NCBI RefSeq assembly: GCF_900115175.1
Contig: NZ_FOYV01000001.1
Coordinates: 310,001-374,000, forward strand
Length of the DNA: 64,000 bases
Reading direction: 5' to 3'
Source of the DNA: Marinobacter gudaonensis
GTDB lineage: Bacteria > Pseudomonadota > Gammaproteobacteria > Pseudomonadales > Oleiphilaceae
Shown one piece after another: positions 43,438 to 53,135 of this stretch; the first letter of the stretch is position 1; each line of letters starts with the position of its first letter. The position numbers and the translations under genes are program-made. The notes beneath the pieces are model-generated. The model searched no databases. It was not told the origin of the DNA and worked only from the letters and a program-made list of their open reading frames with translations.

Positions 43438-44895
43438 TCAATCACGCCAGAACTGCGGCGAGAACATGACGAATACACTCAGAAGTTCCAGCCTTCCGAG
43501 CAGCATGGCCATCATTAATACCCACTTCGCGCCCTCGGGCAAGGGCTCGAAGTTTCCCGCCGGGCCGATGGTGTCACCTAGCCCCGGACCCACGTTGGCC
43601 AACGCCGTCGCGGCCCCGGTCAGGCTGGTTACCAGGTCCAGGCCCAGGGCGGCCAGGATGGCTGCTACCACCGCCAGTGTTGCCAGAAAGATGAAGGAGA
43701 AAGCGACGCTTGAGGCCACGATTTCGTCACTGATAATGCGACCGTTGTAGTGCCGGGCGATGACAGCATTGGGGTGGAGCAGCCTCAGCACCTGTTCTCG
43801 CAGAAGCAGCATGGATAACTGGAAACGGAAGATCTTCATGCCGCCGCTGGTGGAACCTGAGCACCCGCCGACGAAGGTCAGGAAGAAGAACAGCACGACC
43901 ACAAAGGGGCCCCAGAGCGAGTAATCCTGGGAGGCATAACCTGTCGTGGTCACCACCGAGGTTACGTTGAACAGCGCATGAACAAACGCGTCCAGCGGAA
44001 ATGCGCCCTCCTTCACCACACGGTAGATGGTAATCAGGGTGGCGATGCCCAACAGGAATTTCAGAAAGAAGTGTATCTGCTGATCGCGCAAAAGCGGCTG
44101 AGCCTGGCCATTCAATAATCGTACAAACAGAAAAAACGGAATCCCGCCAAGGGCCATAAACACACTCGAGGCAAGCAGGATGGAAAGCTGGTCGAACTGC
44201 CCCATCGAGCTGTCGGAGGTTGAATAGCCGCCTGTCGAAACCGTTGTAAGTGCGTGGTTAACGGCATTGAACAGATCCATGCCAAGCACCCAGTAGGTGA
44301 GTATGCAGCCGAACGTAAGCGCCAGGTAACTGAAAACCAATCCCCGAGCCAGGCGATTGGTTCTGGGAACCGCCTTTTCCGTCCACTCGGACGACTCGGT
44401 GGCGAACAGGCGCATACCACCGATGCGCAGGAACGGCAGGATGGCCACCGCCATGCCGATGATGCCGATGCCGCCCAGCCACTGCATGATGGAACGCCAG
44501 AGCAGTATGTCACCTGGCAGGTGATCCAGGCCCGCCAGAACTGTTGAGCCTGTGGTTGTCACCCCGGAGATACTCTCGAAGAAGGCATCGGTAATGCTCA
44601 GTTTCAAATCGCTGAGCAGCAATGGCAGGCTGGAAAACAAGGGGATCACTACCCAGGCGGACACGGTAAGAATGAACATCTGCCGTTGTTTCAGGGCGTG
44701 CCGTTTGCGGCCGGCACTGAGAAAGCAGGCCAATCCAACCAGAAAACAGATACTCGCGGACGTGACAAAGGCCTTCCAGTCCGGCGTGTCTCCGAGCATC
44801 AGCAGATTCACCGGTAGGGTCATGAAAAAACTGAGAAGGATCAGCAGAAAACCAAGGATCTGAACAACTGGCAAAATGCTAATAAAAGCTATCAT
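43438..44895 (-). CDS. trkH: TrkH-type potassium transporter, copy 1
   Basis: 485 residues from ATG 44895; an in-frame ATG at 44913 is equally possible, and the far longer frame to 45681 is an antisense shadow of ktrA. Four pore-loop repeats are visible, for example SGVTTTGSTVLAGLDHLPGD, STGGYSTSD, TSVVTTTGYASQDYSLWGPF and NVGPGLGDTIGPAGNF. GCSGSTSGGMKIFRFQ is the TrkH hallmark. It imports K+ across the inner membrane with a TrkA-type gating subunit. Close paralogue of the gene at 49019; divergent from ktrA. Confidence 0.9.
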   Translation of the reverse strand: MIAFISILPVVQILGFLLILLSFFMTLPVNLLMLGDTPDWKAFVTSASICFLVGLACFLSAGRKRHALKQRQMFILTVSAWVVIPLFSSLPLLLSDLKLSITDAFFESISGVTTTGSTVLAGLDHLPGDILLWRSIMQWLGGIGIIGMAVAILPFLRIGGMRLFATESSEWTEKAVPRTNRLARGLVFSYLALTFGCILTYWVLGMDLFNAVNHALTTVSTGGYSTSDSSMGQFDQLSILLASSVFMALGGIPFFLFVRLLNGQAQPLLRDQQIHFFLKFLLGIATLITIYRVVKEGAFPLDAFVHALFNVTSVVTTTGYASQDYSLWGPFVVVLFFFLTFVGGCSGSTSGGMKIFRFQLSMLLLREQVLRLLHPNAVIARHYNGRIISDEIVASSVAFSFIFLATLAVVAAILAALGLDLVTSLTGAATALANVGPGLGDTIGPAGNFEPLPEGAKWVLMMAMLLGRLELLSVFVMFSPQFWRD

Positions 44896-45063
44896 TGGAA
44901 GTGTCGGGACCATTCCGGTGTCAGGTGGCTGACGCGTAGCAACGAAACCGCGAGGCCGTATTATGCACGTGCCGCCGGGTAAGCATAGAGGAAATCTGGT
45001 GTATTGTGAGATGATTTCGTCCAACCGTCGCCAACATCCACTCAAAATCCCGGAAACGTCGCC

Positions 45064-45717
45064 ATGATCGAAAAGCAGCAGTTCATTGTTATTGGCCTCG
45101 GAATTTTCGGGGCAACCATTGCCCGCGAGCTGACCCGACTTGGCCACGAGGTGCTCGGGATTGATTCCGATGAACAGCGCGTTGATCGCCTGGCCGACGA
45201 GATTACCCATGCCGTGATTGCGGACGTAACCGACGAAAACTCCCTGACGGAGTTGAACGCCGGCACTTATGATGCCGCCGTGGTTGCCATTGGCCGGAAC
45301 GTTGAGGCAACTATGCTGGCAACGCTTCAACTGCGGGAACTTGGTGTAAAAAAGGTCTGGGCCAAGGCTCTGACCAACCAGCATCACCGGATTCTGGAGC
45401 GGCTTGGGGCCAACCGGGTGATTGCGCCCGAATACGAAATGGGCGTGCGGATTTCCCAAGAGCTCAACTATCCCATGGTGCACGACTACCTGGGGCTCGA
45501 CGACAATTACTTCATAGTGGACTTCCACACCACGGAAGACCTGGTTGACAAAACCATCGGCGAAATCATTAACGGCGAGCCGGTGGAGGCGCTGGTGGTG
45601 AAGCGGATGAAAGAAGCCCACCCCCACCCCGACCATACCTGGAAAATCCGTAAGGGCGATCGGCTGATTCTTGGCGGACAACTGGAGGACCTCAGGGACC
45701 TGGTCGATCGGCTATGA
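45064..45717 (+). CDS. ktrA: KtrA/TrkA-type potassium channel gating subunit
   Basis: 217 residues. A Rossmann RCK domain starts FIVIGLGIFGATIARELTRL with the nucleotide motif GxGxFG and a distal acidic residue in LGIDSD; RCK_C follows from about 135 (IVDFHTTEDLVDKTIGEIIN). Cytoplasmic ring protein that binds ATP/ADP or c-di-AMP-like ligands and gates KtrB. Stop overlaps the ktrB start (ATGA). Confidence 0.92.
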   Translation: MIEKQQFIVIGLGIFGATIARELTRLGHEVLGIDSDEQRVDRLADEITHAVIADVTDENSLTELNAGTYDAAVVAIGRNVEATMLATLQLRELGVKKVWAKALTNQHHRILERLGANRVIAPEYEMGVRISQELNYPMVHDYLGLDDNYFIVDFHTTEDLVDKTIGEIINGEPVEALVVKRMKEAHPHPDHTWKIRKGDRLILGGQLEDLRDLVDRL

Positions 45718-47075
45718 AAGTTCATTTCCTGGACCTGGTCTCGTACCGGAAACACGGTGAACCCGCCAAGGGCATCAACCCTCCCCGGCTTCTGCTGGAA
45801 GCCTTTCTGGTACTCATTGCCCTGGGCGCCTGCCTGCTCAAACTGCCCTTCGCCACCGTGGAGCCGGTTACCTGGATGGAGGCGGCCTTTACGGCAACCT
45901 CTGCGGTCACGGTCACCGGCCTTGTGGTGGTCGATACCGGCAGCCAGTACACCCTGTTAGGACAGTTGGTGATCCTGGCCCTGATTCAGCTGGGCGGGCT
46001 TGGCTTGATGACGTTTGCCGTACTGACTGCCCTGGCCCTGGGGTTCAAGCTGGGATTGCAGCACCAGCTGGTGGCACAGGAAGCCTTCAATGAAATTTCA
46101 CTGCAAACAGCACGACGGGCCAGTGGCTCCATCGCCCTGTTTGCACTCGCGGCCGAGGCCGTCGGCATACTGTTGCTTGCGTTGTTCTTCGTGCCCGAAC
46201 TGGGCTTGTGGGATGGCGTTTATCACGCCGTGTTTTATGCGATCTCAGCATTCAATAATGCTGGATTTGCCCTTTCGGCCGACAGCCTTTCGGATTACGT
46301 GAGCCACCCCGGCATCACGCTGTCTGTAACAGGCCTATTCATTATCGGTGGGCTCGGCTACATCGTTATCATGGAACTGATGGACAAGCGTCGATGGTCG
46401 CGTTTATCGGTGTACGTGAAAGTTATCCTGCTCGCCACCCTCTTTCTCAATCTCGTTGCCACCGGCGCGGTTCTGCTTTTTGAATTCGGCAACCCGGCCA
46501 CACTCGGTGCACTGGACGGCTTCTGGGACAAGCTGCTGGCTGCCTGGTTTCAGGGCGTCACCCCTCGCACTGCAGGCTTCAATACCCTCGATATCGGTGC
46601 TTTGACCACGGCAACCAGCGTGATGATGCTGCTGTTGATGTTCATCGGTGGCGCGCCAAACTCCACGTCCAGTGGGATCAAGATATCCACCTTCGTGATC
46701 ATGCTGGCAGCCACCCGCTCGTTCCTGCGGGGCAACCTGAACGTCACCTTCTTCCGGCGATCCCTGAGCAGCGAAACCGTACTCAAGGCACTGGCCACAG
46801 CCACTATCGGCATGGCCGTGGTGTTCGTAGGGGTGCTGTCGCTCAGTGCCCTGGTGGAGGACAATTTTCTCGATATCGCCTTTGAAGTCGTTTCTGCCTT
46901 TGGCACCGTGGGCCTTTCCAGAGGAACCACGGGCGAGCTTGGTACGGCGGGTCAGTTGGTGATCATGGCGGTGATGCTCATTGGTCGCCTGGGGCCGCTT
47001 ACTCTGGGCTATACGCTCACGGTTCGCAGAAAATCCCGGGTCCGCTACGCACAAACGGAGTTCCCTGTTGGGTGA
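45714..47075 (+). CDS. ktrB: KtrB-type sodium-dependent potassium transporter
   Basis: 453 residues, a TrkH/KtrB fold with four pore motifs: TSAVTVTGLVVVDTGSQYTL, AISAFNNAGFALSADSL, QGVTPRTAGFNTLDIGAL and EVVSAFGTVGLSRGTTGELG. The filter-region FIGGAPNSTSSGIKISTFVI is KtrB-like. It pairs with KtrA by translational coupling. Distinct from the two TrkH proteins in the window. Confidence 0.93.
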   Translation: MKVHFLDLVSYRKHGEPAKGINPPRLLLEAFLVLIALGACLLKLPFATVEPVTWMEAAFTATSAVTVTGLVVVDTGSQYTLLGQLVILALIQLGGLGLMTFAVLTALALGFKLGLQHQLVAQEAFNEISLQTARRASGSIALFALAAEAVGILLLALFFVPELGLWDGVYHAVFYAISAFNNAGFALSADSLSDYVSHPGITLSVTGLFIIGGLGYIVIMELMDKRRWSRLSVYVKVILLATLFLNLVATGAVLLFEFGNPATLGALDGFWDKLLAAWFQGVTPRTAGFNTLDIGALTTATSVMMLLLMFIGGAPNSTSSGIKISTFVIMLAATRSFLRGNLNVTFFRRSLSSETVLKALATATIGMAVVFVGVLSLSALVEDNFLDIAFEVVSAFGTVGLSRGTTGELGTAGQLVIMAVMLIGRLGPLTLGYTLTVRRKSRVRYAQTEFPVG

Positions 47076-47110
47076 TTCCGAGTGAGGTTTCCCGCGGGAG
47101 TTTCTTGGCG

Positions 47111-47734
47111 TCAATCAGGGTCCACTGCCTCAACGACATTGGCCGCGTGTCGTTTGGCGAGTTCTTCGAGAGTCATATACTCGCATTCCCGCTCTGCCAG
47201 GAAGCCGTCTGCCGAATCAATGAGGATGTTGTCGTCGCTCATGAACCGCCGTCCCAGCAATGCCGGGTAGGAGAACTTGGAACGGTCGGTCAGTGAGAAC
47301 TGGGTGGTGTGGGTCGTGCCGGCGATGCAGAAGTCCATGACCACCACATAGCGTTTCTGGGACGGCGCCCCTTTTCGCTTGATCAGTACGGTGCGTTCCA
47401 CCGGGCGTTCAAACTCCAGGATGACGTCTTCATGATCCAGCTCGCCCTCTGTGGGCTGATCTTCATGGTCGCCCAGCGGGATCTGAAAGTTTACCCACTC
47501 TTCGCCGTCTTTCTCGAAGGCTTCAATGTTCACTGCGTGCAGGGAGGAGGTTTTGGCCCCGGTATCCAGCCTGGCTTTGAGCCTCAGGCTGGTATCCTGA
47601 ATTACCATCCACTCGACGTAACCGAGGGTCTCGGGCACCCGCTGTGCGGATTCCGTCTCCGGATTGGCTGCGTGGGCCAGTGGCGACAAACCAGAGAGTG
47701 CCGCAACCATAGCGCCAATTTTAATAAACCTCAT
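47111..47734 (-). CDS. Exported retropepsin-like protein (RimB/ATP-dependent zinc protease family)
   Basis: 207 residues with a signal peptide (MRFIKIGAMVAALSGLSPLA, cut after HA). The family motif is RLKARLDTGAKTSSLHAVNI, with the DTGA retropepsin-like aspartate; TQFSLTDRSKFSYPALLGRR follows. Members were first annotated as RimK-linked zinc proteases. The catalytic role is likely, the target is unknown. Overlaps the ACP phosphodiesterase gene by 4 nt. Confidence 0.82.
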   Translation of the reverse strand: MRFIKIGAMVAALSGLSPLAHAANPETESAQRVPETLGYVEWMVIQDTSLRLKARLDTGAKTSSLHAVNIEAFEKDGEEWVNFQIPLGDHEDQPTEGELDHEDVILEFERPVERTVLIKRKGAPSQKRYVVVMDFCIAGTTHTTQFSLTDRSKFSYPALLGRRFMSDDNILIDSADGFLAERECEYMTLEELAKRHAANVVEAVDPD

Positions 47735-48306
47735 TCAATACCTCCTGCAAACTCCTGTAAATCAGGAAAAAATGAAAGGAAATTTTGTTCAAGCTGTGAG
47801 TGGTTTTCCCGGATTTCAGCAATTATCCCGTGAAAGCGGTTCCTGAACCGGATCCGCGCTGCCACACGATCCAGAGCCTCACCGATGTTGTCGAGATCTT
47901 CGTAGGCACCAAACCAGTCATACCAGACCATACGGCGAGTCACCCGGGCCATGGATTCGGGCATCAGGTGTTCACTCCGTTGAAGCTCTGTGTACGTTTG
48001 GCGGATGAAGGCGTCTTTGTCGGTATGGGTGAAACGGTACCAGTGCATCAGCAGGAAATGGTCGTACAGGATATCCAGTGCCACACCGGCAAAGCGTCTG
48101 CGTTGGGCGGAGAACAGCTGTTTGCTGGCCAGTACACTGGGGTGCTGGTCGGTGTAGCTGTCAACGGCCAGGTGATGCCGAACGCCCTGCCTTACCCCAG
48201 CCGGCAGCGCTGAGAGATCAACGCCCCGGCTGAAATCGCCGAGAATACTGCCCACCCGGGCCTCGGGTGAGTCTGGCGCGAGAAATACATGGGCCAGATG
48301 GTTCAA
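47731..48306 (-). CDS. acpH: Acyl carrier protein phosphodiesterase
   Basis: 191 residues of the AcpH/DUF479 family, MNHLAHVFLAPDSPEARVGS onward with VRQGVRHHLAVDSYTDQHPS and VALDILYDHFLLMHWYRFT. The His/Asp clusters bind metal. It removes 4'-phosphopantetheine from ACP. Start codon at 48306 without a strong upstream ribosome site; stop overlaps the following exported protease-like gene. Confidence 0.9.
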   Translation of the reverse strand: MNHLAHVFLAPDSPEARVGSILGDFSRGVDLSALPAGVRQGVRHHLAVDSYTDQHPSVLASKQLFSAQRRRFAGVALDILYDHFLLMHWYRFTHTDKDAFIRQTYTELQRSEHLMPESMARVTRRMVWYDWFGAYEDLDNIGEALDRVAARIRFRNRFHGIIAEIRENHSQLEQNFLSFFPDLQEFAGGIE

Positions 48307-48329
48307 GCAGTCTCCTCGGTCTGTGGCTG

Positions 48330-48872
48330 TCAGAAGTTGAATTGCAAACCGACACCCAGCCCGTCGATCTCGGTATTGCCATCCTCATAGTAACGCATGT
48401 ATTCCAGGTTGCCCGACAGGTTGGGGGCAAATTCAACGTTCATACCGATACCATAGGAGACATCAGAATCGTCCTCCGTGGCCGAGCCAAAGGCGGACTC
48501 GGCCTCTACTTCAACGCGGGTAAAGCCGAGGATGGCATAGGGAGTAATAGGTGATTGGTTGGCGAGGTTAAAGGTGGCATAACCACCGAAGAAGTTATCC
48601 AGGGAATAGTCGACCCCGCCAATCCGGTCGTCGTCCACCCCAAAACCGCCCCGGGCTTCGATGCCGAGGAACGGCGTCGCCATGACACCTACTTTCGCGG
48701 AGAGCGTGCCAACGTCAGCATCGGCGTTGCCGTTATCAAGGCTCACGAATGTATAATTGAGACCGGAGTAGAGTCCGCCGACTCCGGATTTGTACATGTC
48801 CTGCGCCTGGGCAGCCCCTGCGGTAGCCAATCCAGATACGAAAACTGCGGCAATGACCTGTGTGCTTCTCAT
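48330..48872 (-). CDS. Small outer-membrane beta-barrel protein
   Basis: 180 residues. Signal peptide MRSTQVIAAVFVSGLATAGA cut after AQA, then eight or so amphipathic strands (SGVGGLYSGLNYTFVSLDNG, GIEARGGFGVDD, YEDGNTEIDGLGVGLQFNF) ending in Phe. An OmpA-N or opacity-type barrel. AAGGAG precedes ATG 48872. Similar in style to, but not a clear duplicate of, the island barrel at 30193. Function not predictable. Confidence 0.85.
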   Translation of the reverse strand: MRSTQVIAAVFVSGLATAGAAQAQDMYKSGVGGLYSGLNYTFVSLDNGNADADVGTLSAKVGVMATPFLGIEARGGFGVDDDRIGGVDYSLDNFFGGYATFNLANQSPITPYAILGFTRVEVEAESAFGSATEDDSDVSYGIGMNVEFAPNLSGNLEYMRYYEDGNTEIDGLGVGLQFNF

Positions 48873-49018
48873 AATTGCATCTCCTTGACCGAATCTTTCG
48901 GTTTTCAGCAATGAACTTGCACCAGACCCACGATTTTTACCATCAGAAAGATCCGCATTTACGCCAATTTTACAGTGATTTAATCAACCGTTAATGGCCG
49001 GTAAAGGGGCTGGTTACC

Positions 49019-50536
49019 TTGCGGACGTCCCACCTCGCAGGTATTCTGACGCCGTTCCCCGGTTTCAGCTGGCTCGAGCATCCATTGAGAAATCTTTACC
49101 CCGTCATTTTCATCGTCAGTGTCATGTTCGTGCTGTTGAGCATTTTCATGACCTTGCCTGTGCTACTGCTGGCCGGTGAGCACGCGCCTAACGCCGATGC
49201 GTTCGCCGAGTCCGCGACCATTGTGTTTACGTTGGGCCTGGTGGGTATGATCGCCACCTACCGGAAGCCCCGGGATCTGAAGCCACGCTTCATGTTTGTG
49301 CTCACCGTTTCCTCCTGGTTCATCATTGCCCTGCTCTCGGCGTTGCCTTTCTACCTCAGCGATCTTGGTATTTCTGCCGCCGATGCGTTTTTTGAAGGCA
49401 CGTCCGGCATCACCACCACGGGCGCCACCGTCTTCAGCGGGCTCGACTCCATGGACCGGGACCTGCTGTTGTGGCGGTCGATTCTGCAGTGGATTGGCGG
49501 TGTCGGGATCATCGGTATGTTCGTTGCCGTCTTGCCTTTCCTGCGAGTGGGCGGCATGCGACTGTTTGCCACCGAGTCATCAGAATGGACCGACAAGGCA
49601 TTGCCCCGCATGAAGACCCTCAGCCGGGGGCTGCTGCTGGTGTACGTGGCGTTCTCGGTAATCGCGGTGGTGACTTACTGGCTCTCGGGCATGACCCTGT
49701 TTGACGCTTTCAACCACGGTTTGACCAGCATAGCGACCGGCGGTTTTTCGACATCGGACATGTCCATGGGCAAGTTCAACGACGTAATCCTGATGGAAGC
49801 CACCCTGTTCATGATCATCGGCAGCCTGCCCTTCTTCCTGTTTGTGCGCGAGCTGCACGGCCAGCATGGCGTGCTGTTTCGTGACCAGCAGGTTCGCCTG
49901 TTCCTGATGATCCTGTTCCTGGTGCCGCTGTTGCTAACGCTTTACCGATGGCTGGTGTCCCCGGTTCCCTTCGATCCGGTCCACAATTACGCGGCCACAT
50001 TGTTCAACGTCACCTCGGTGGTGACCACCACCGGTTACGCCTCTGAGGATTACTCGGCCTGGGGCCCCCTGGCGTTCGTGCTGTTCTTTTTCCTGATGTT
50101 CGTGGGTGGCTGCTCCGGTTCCACGGCGGGTGGCATGAAGATTTTCCGGTTTCAGCTGTCGCTGATCATCCTTCGTGAACAGCTCATGCGGCTGCTGCAC
50201 CCGAGGGCGGTGCTGACCCGGAATTACAATGGCCGGTCAGTGAGCGACGAGATTATCTCCTCCATGATCGCCTACACCTTTATTTTTCTGCTCTGCCTCC
50301 TGCTCATTACCGTGGCCCTGGCCGCCATGCAGCTTGATTTCATCACCGCGCTTTCCGGTGCCCTCACCTCACTCACCAATGTTGGTCCCGGCCTTGGCGA
50401 CATTATTGGTCCGGCGGGCAACTTCGGCCCGCTGCCGGATGGCGCGAAGTGGGTTCTGTCAGTGGGCATGCTTATGGGGCGTCTGGAAATCCTGAGTGTT
50501 GTCATCGTGCTGTCGCCCGCCTTCTGGCGCAGCTGA
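49019..50536 (+). CDS. trkH: TrkH-type potassium transporter, copy 2
   Basis: 505 residues, strongly similar to the product at 43438 through all pore motifs: TTTGATVFSGLDSMDRDLLL, STSDMSMGKF, TTTGYASEDYSAWGPLAFVL, GGCSGSTAGGMKIFRFQLSL, and the C-terminal NVGPGLGDIIGPAGNFGPLP. The start is a TTG with AAAGGGG ten bases upstream; the first ATG (49123) would cut into helix 1. Imports K+ with TrkA. A second TrkH within 6 kb of the first, plus KtrAB, shows heavy investment in potassium uptake. Confidence 0.88.
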   Translation: MRTSHLAGILTPFPGFSWLEHPLRNLYPVIFIVSVMFVLLSIFMTLPVLLLAGEHAPNADAFAESATIVFTLGLVGMIATYRKPRDLKPRFMFVLTVSSWFIIALLSALPFYLSDLGISAADAFFEGTSGITTTGATVFSGLDSMDRDLLLWRSILQWIGGVGIIGMFVAVLPFLRVGGMRLFATESSEWTDKALPRMKTLSRGLLLVYVAFSVIAVVTYWLSGMTLFDAFNHGLTSIATGGFSTSDMSMGKFNDVILMEATLFMIIGSLPFFLFVRELHGQHGVLFRDQQVRLFLMILFLVPLLLTLYRWLVSPVPFDPVHNYAATLFNVTSVVTTTGYASEDYSAWGPLAFVLFFFLMFVGGCSGSTAGGMKIFRFQLSLIILREQLMRLLHPRAVLTRNYNGRSVSDEIISSMIAYTFIFLLCLLLITVALAAMQLDFITALSGALTSLTNVGPGLGDIIGPAGNFGPLPDGAKWVLSVGMLMGRLEILSVVIVLSPAFWRS

Positions 50537-50561
50537 CGCGTTCCATCCCTTCAAACCAAAC

Positions 50562-53105
50562 CTACTTCATCCACAGGATTGCCGGATTTTCGAGGGGCAG
50601 GTTCAGCCGTTCATCTCGGGGTCTGAGGCGGGGGGTGTAGTGGCCCTCGGGGCGCGCAGGCACCGAGGCTTCGAACAGAAACGTGTTCTCCGAACCACTC
50701 AACGGATAGACTAGCGTCATCGTCGCAACCACCCGCGGCCCGTGATCAGACGCCTCTGCAACGAGTTCCACGGCAACTTCATCCTGCTCAGCACCATCGA
50801 GATAGACCTCCACAGTGCAGGTCTGGCTCTCGCCGATTGTGTTCACGCTAAACGTCCCGAACCGTATGTGGGGCCAGTGAATGGCCAGGGCTCGGGTCTG
50901 GGCTACCAGTTGCCTGGCGACTTCCGGCGAACGTTGTGCGCCCATCTCCGCCATGGGCACATAGAATTGGGCCACGTAGTCACGCACCATCCGGTTGGCT
51001 GAGTAGGCTGCGGTCAACCCGTTCATGCTGGCCCGGATCATTTCCAGCCACGGATGGGGAATGCCCTTGTCGTCAACGGTATAGAAAGCAGGAATGACCG
51101 AGTATTCGAGAAGGTCCAGCAGTTCCTCGGCATCCTGCCGGTCGTGATCCCTGGCGTTGCGTAGCTGTTCGACGGTGGCGCCCGGGCGAATGGCCCAACC
51201 TACCTCCGGACGCCACGCTTCGGCCCACCAGCCATCATACTGTGAGAGATTCAGCCCACCGTTCACCAGTACCTTCATTCCACTGGTACCGCACGCCTCC
51301 CACGGATGCCGAGGGCAGTTCAGCCATACGTCAACGCCCTGCACCAGCTGGCTGGCAACGCCCAGGTCGTAGTCCTCAATGAACACCACCTTGCCCTCCA
51401 CCTCCGGGCGGCGAGAGAAGGTTTTCCACTGACGAATCATCTGTTTGCCGCGTTGGTCGTAGGGGTGCGCTTTGCCAGCCAGCACAATCTGAAGGGGACG
51501 ATCCCGGCTGGACAGCAGGGAGATCAGCCTTTCCGGATTTTTCAGCAGGAGGTCGGGGCGCTTGTAGTCGGTAAAGCGACGGGCGAAGCCAAGTGTGAGG
51601 GTTTCGCCGTCCAACAGAACGCCGCAGGCGGCGTCCCGGTCGCTGGGAAACGCCTGTTCGCAATGTTGGCTGGCCAGCCGGCTGCGCAGGTACCGAATCA
51701 GGCGCTTGCGCTGGGCCCGGCGCATATCCCAGAGCTCATGATCGCTCACCTCTGCCATCGGGCACTGGCGTTCGAGGGGGCGCCGCCAACGGTCCTGTCC
51801 ACAGGTGCGGGTCCAGAGGGCATCGGATTCCGGTGAATCCCAGCTGGGCGTGTGCACGCCGTTGGTAACATACCCGGCGGGAATGTCTTCGGCCGGCCAG
51901 CGGGGAAACCAGGGTTGGAACAGATTCTGTGTGACTGCCTGATGGATACGGCTTACCGCGTTGAATCGTCCGCTCATGTTCAAAGCCAATCTGGCCATGT
52001 TAAGCCGGCATTCATCCTCTGCGCACTCACCGGGTTGGGCCTGTCCACGGTTGCTGCCGTTACCAAGGGCGATCAGTCCGTTGAGGTCGAGATCCCGGGA
52101 TGCCAGCCAGGGTGTGAGGTAAAGCCTGAGCAGGGACGCCGGGAACAGATCAAATCCGGACGCCACCGATGTATGGGTGGTAAACAGGTTGGTGGCCCGC
52201 GTGGCGGTTCGTGCGGTTTCGAAATCCTGTTGATGGTCGTCTTGCCAGGCAAAAGCGCGCTCGACCAGAGCGAACGCACAGTGTCCCTCGTTCAGGTGGC
52301 AGATCAACGGCTTCCGGTCCAACTGCCGAAGCAATCGCCAACCGCCAATGCCCAGCACCATCTCCTGCTGCAGGCGCTTCTCCGGGTCAGCGGTGTAAAG
52401 CTCACTCGTGATCCCCCGGTCACCGGGCTCGTTGCGCGGGTCGTTGCTGTCCAGGAGCAGTAACTCGCACCGGCCCACCTGGGCCCTCCAGGCCCTCAGC
52501 CTTACTGGCCGGCCCGGTAGGGGAACGACCACCCTCACCCATTCATCGTCGGCATCTCGCAGGGGCGAGACCGGTAGCATGGTGGGGTCGTTGTAGGGGT
52601 AGAACTCAAGTTGTTCGCCGGTACGGCTGATGGCCTGTCGAAAATACCCCTGCTGGTACAGCAGCCCGATGGCAGTCACCGGCAGGCCCAGATCACTGGC
52701 GGCCTTGAGAAAGTCCCCGGCCAGCACTCCCAGCCCGCCGCTGTACAGGGGCAGGGATTCGCTCAGTCCAAACTCCATGCAGAAATAGGCGATGCCTCGG
52801 TCGAGCGCCGGTGCGCAACTGTCCGAATACCAGGTGCTGGCCGATGAAAACACCTCACGAGCCGCCATCTGTTCAAGATACCGCGCCTGGAAGGTCGGGT
52901 CCTGTGCCACTTCCTCGAGCCTGTCTCCGGAAACGCTGTTGAGTACCAGCCATGCGTTGCGAGTGGCGTTCCAGGTGTCCTCGTCCAGGGTGCGCCAGAG
53001 TTCGTCGCTGCCGTGATGCCAGGTCCAATGCAGGTCCAGAGCCAACGCGAACAGGCCGCGCAGCGACTCCGGCAGGTAGCGCGTTGTATAGGCTGCCAGA
53101 GTCAA
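50562..53105 (-). CDS. glgP: Alpha-glucan phosphorylase, copy 1
   Basis: 847 residues, the shorter phosphorylase type that begins with a DUF3417 region (LRGLFALALDLHWTWHHGSD). It releases glucose-1-phosphate from glycogen or maltodextrin. Landmarks: AYFCMEFGLSESLPLYSGGL, NEGHCAFALVERA, LGFARRFTDYKRPDLLLKNP, and the pyridoxal-phosphate site PWEACGTSGMKVLVNGG with its lysine. A C-terminal region of about 120 residues looks beta-rich. A second phosphorylase starts at 62456. Confidence 0.93.
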   Translation of the reverse strand: MTLAAYTTRYLPESLRGLFALALDLHWTWHHGSDELWRTLDEDTWNATRNAWLVLNSVSGDRLEEVAQDPTFQARYLEQMAAREVFSSASTWYSDSCAPALDRGIAYFCMEFGLSESLPLYSGGLGVLAGDFLKAASDLGLPVTAIGLLYQQGYFRQAISRTGEQLEFYPYNDPTMLPVSPLRDADDEWVRVVVPLPGRPVRLRAWRAQVGRCELLLLDSNDPRNEPGDRGITSELYTADPEKRLQQEMVLGIGGWRLLRQLDRKPLICHLNEGHCAFALVERAFAWQDDHQQDFETARTATRATNLFTTHTSVASGFDLFPASLLRLYLTPWLASRDLDLNGLIALGNGSNRGQAQPGECAEDECRLNMARLALNMSGRFNAVSRIHQAVTQNLFQPWFPRWPAEDIPAGYVTNGVHTPSWDSPESDALWTRTCGQDRWRRPLERQCPMAEVSDHELWDMRRAQRKRLIRYLRSRLASQHCEQAFPSDRDAACGVLLDGETLTLGFARRFTDYKRPDLLLKNPERLISLLSSRDRPLQIVLAGKAHPYDQRGKQMIRQWKTFSRRPEVEGKVVFIEDYDLGVASQLVQGVDVWLNCPRHPWEACGTSGMKVLVNGGLNLSQYDGWWAEAWRPEVGWAIRPGATVEQLRNARDHDRQDAEELLDLLEYSVIPAFYTVDDKGIPHPWLEMIRASMNGLTAAYSANRMVRDYVAQFYVPMAEMGAQRSPEVARQLVAQTRALAIHWPHIRFGTFSVNTIGESQTCTVEVYLDGAEQDEVAVELVAEASDHGPRVVATMTLVYPLSGSENTFLFEASVPARPEGHYTPRLRPRDERLNLPLENPAILWMK

Positions 53106-53135
53106 GCTGCGGCTCCTGTGTTTGAGACAGTCATG

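Noticed and set aside
44914..45681. Long N-terminal extension of the first TrkH
   Set aside because: It runs antisense through ktrA; the TrkH homology starts only at about 44895.
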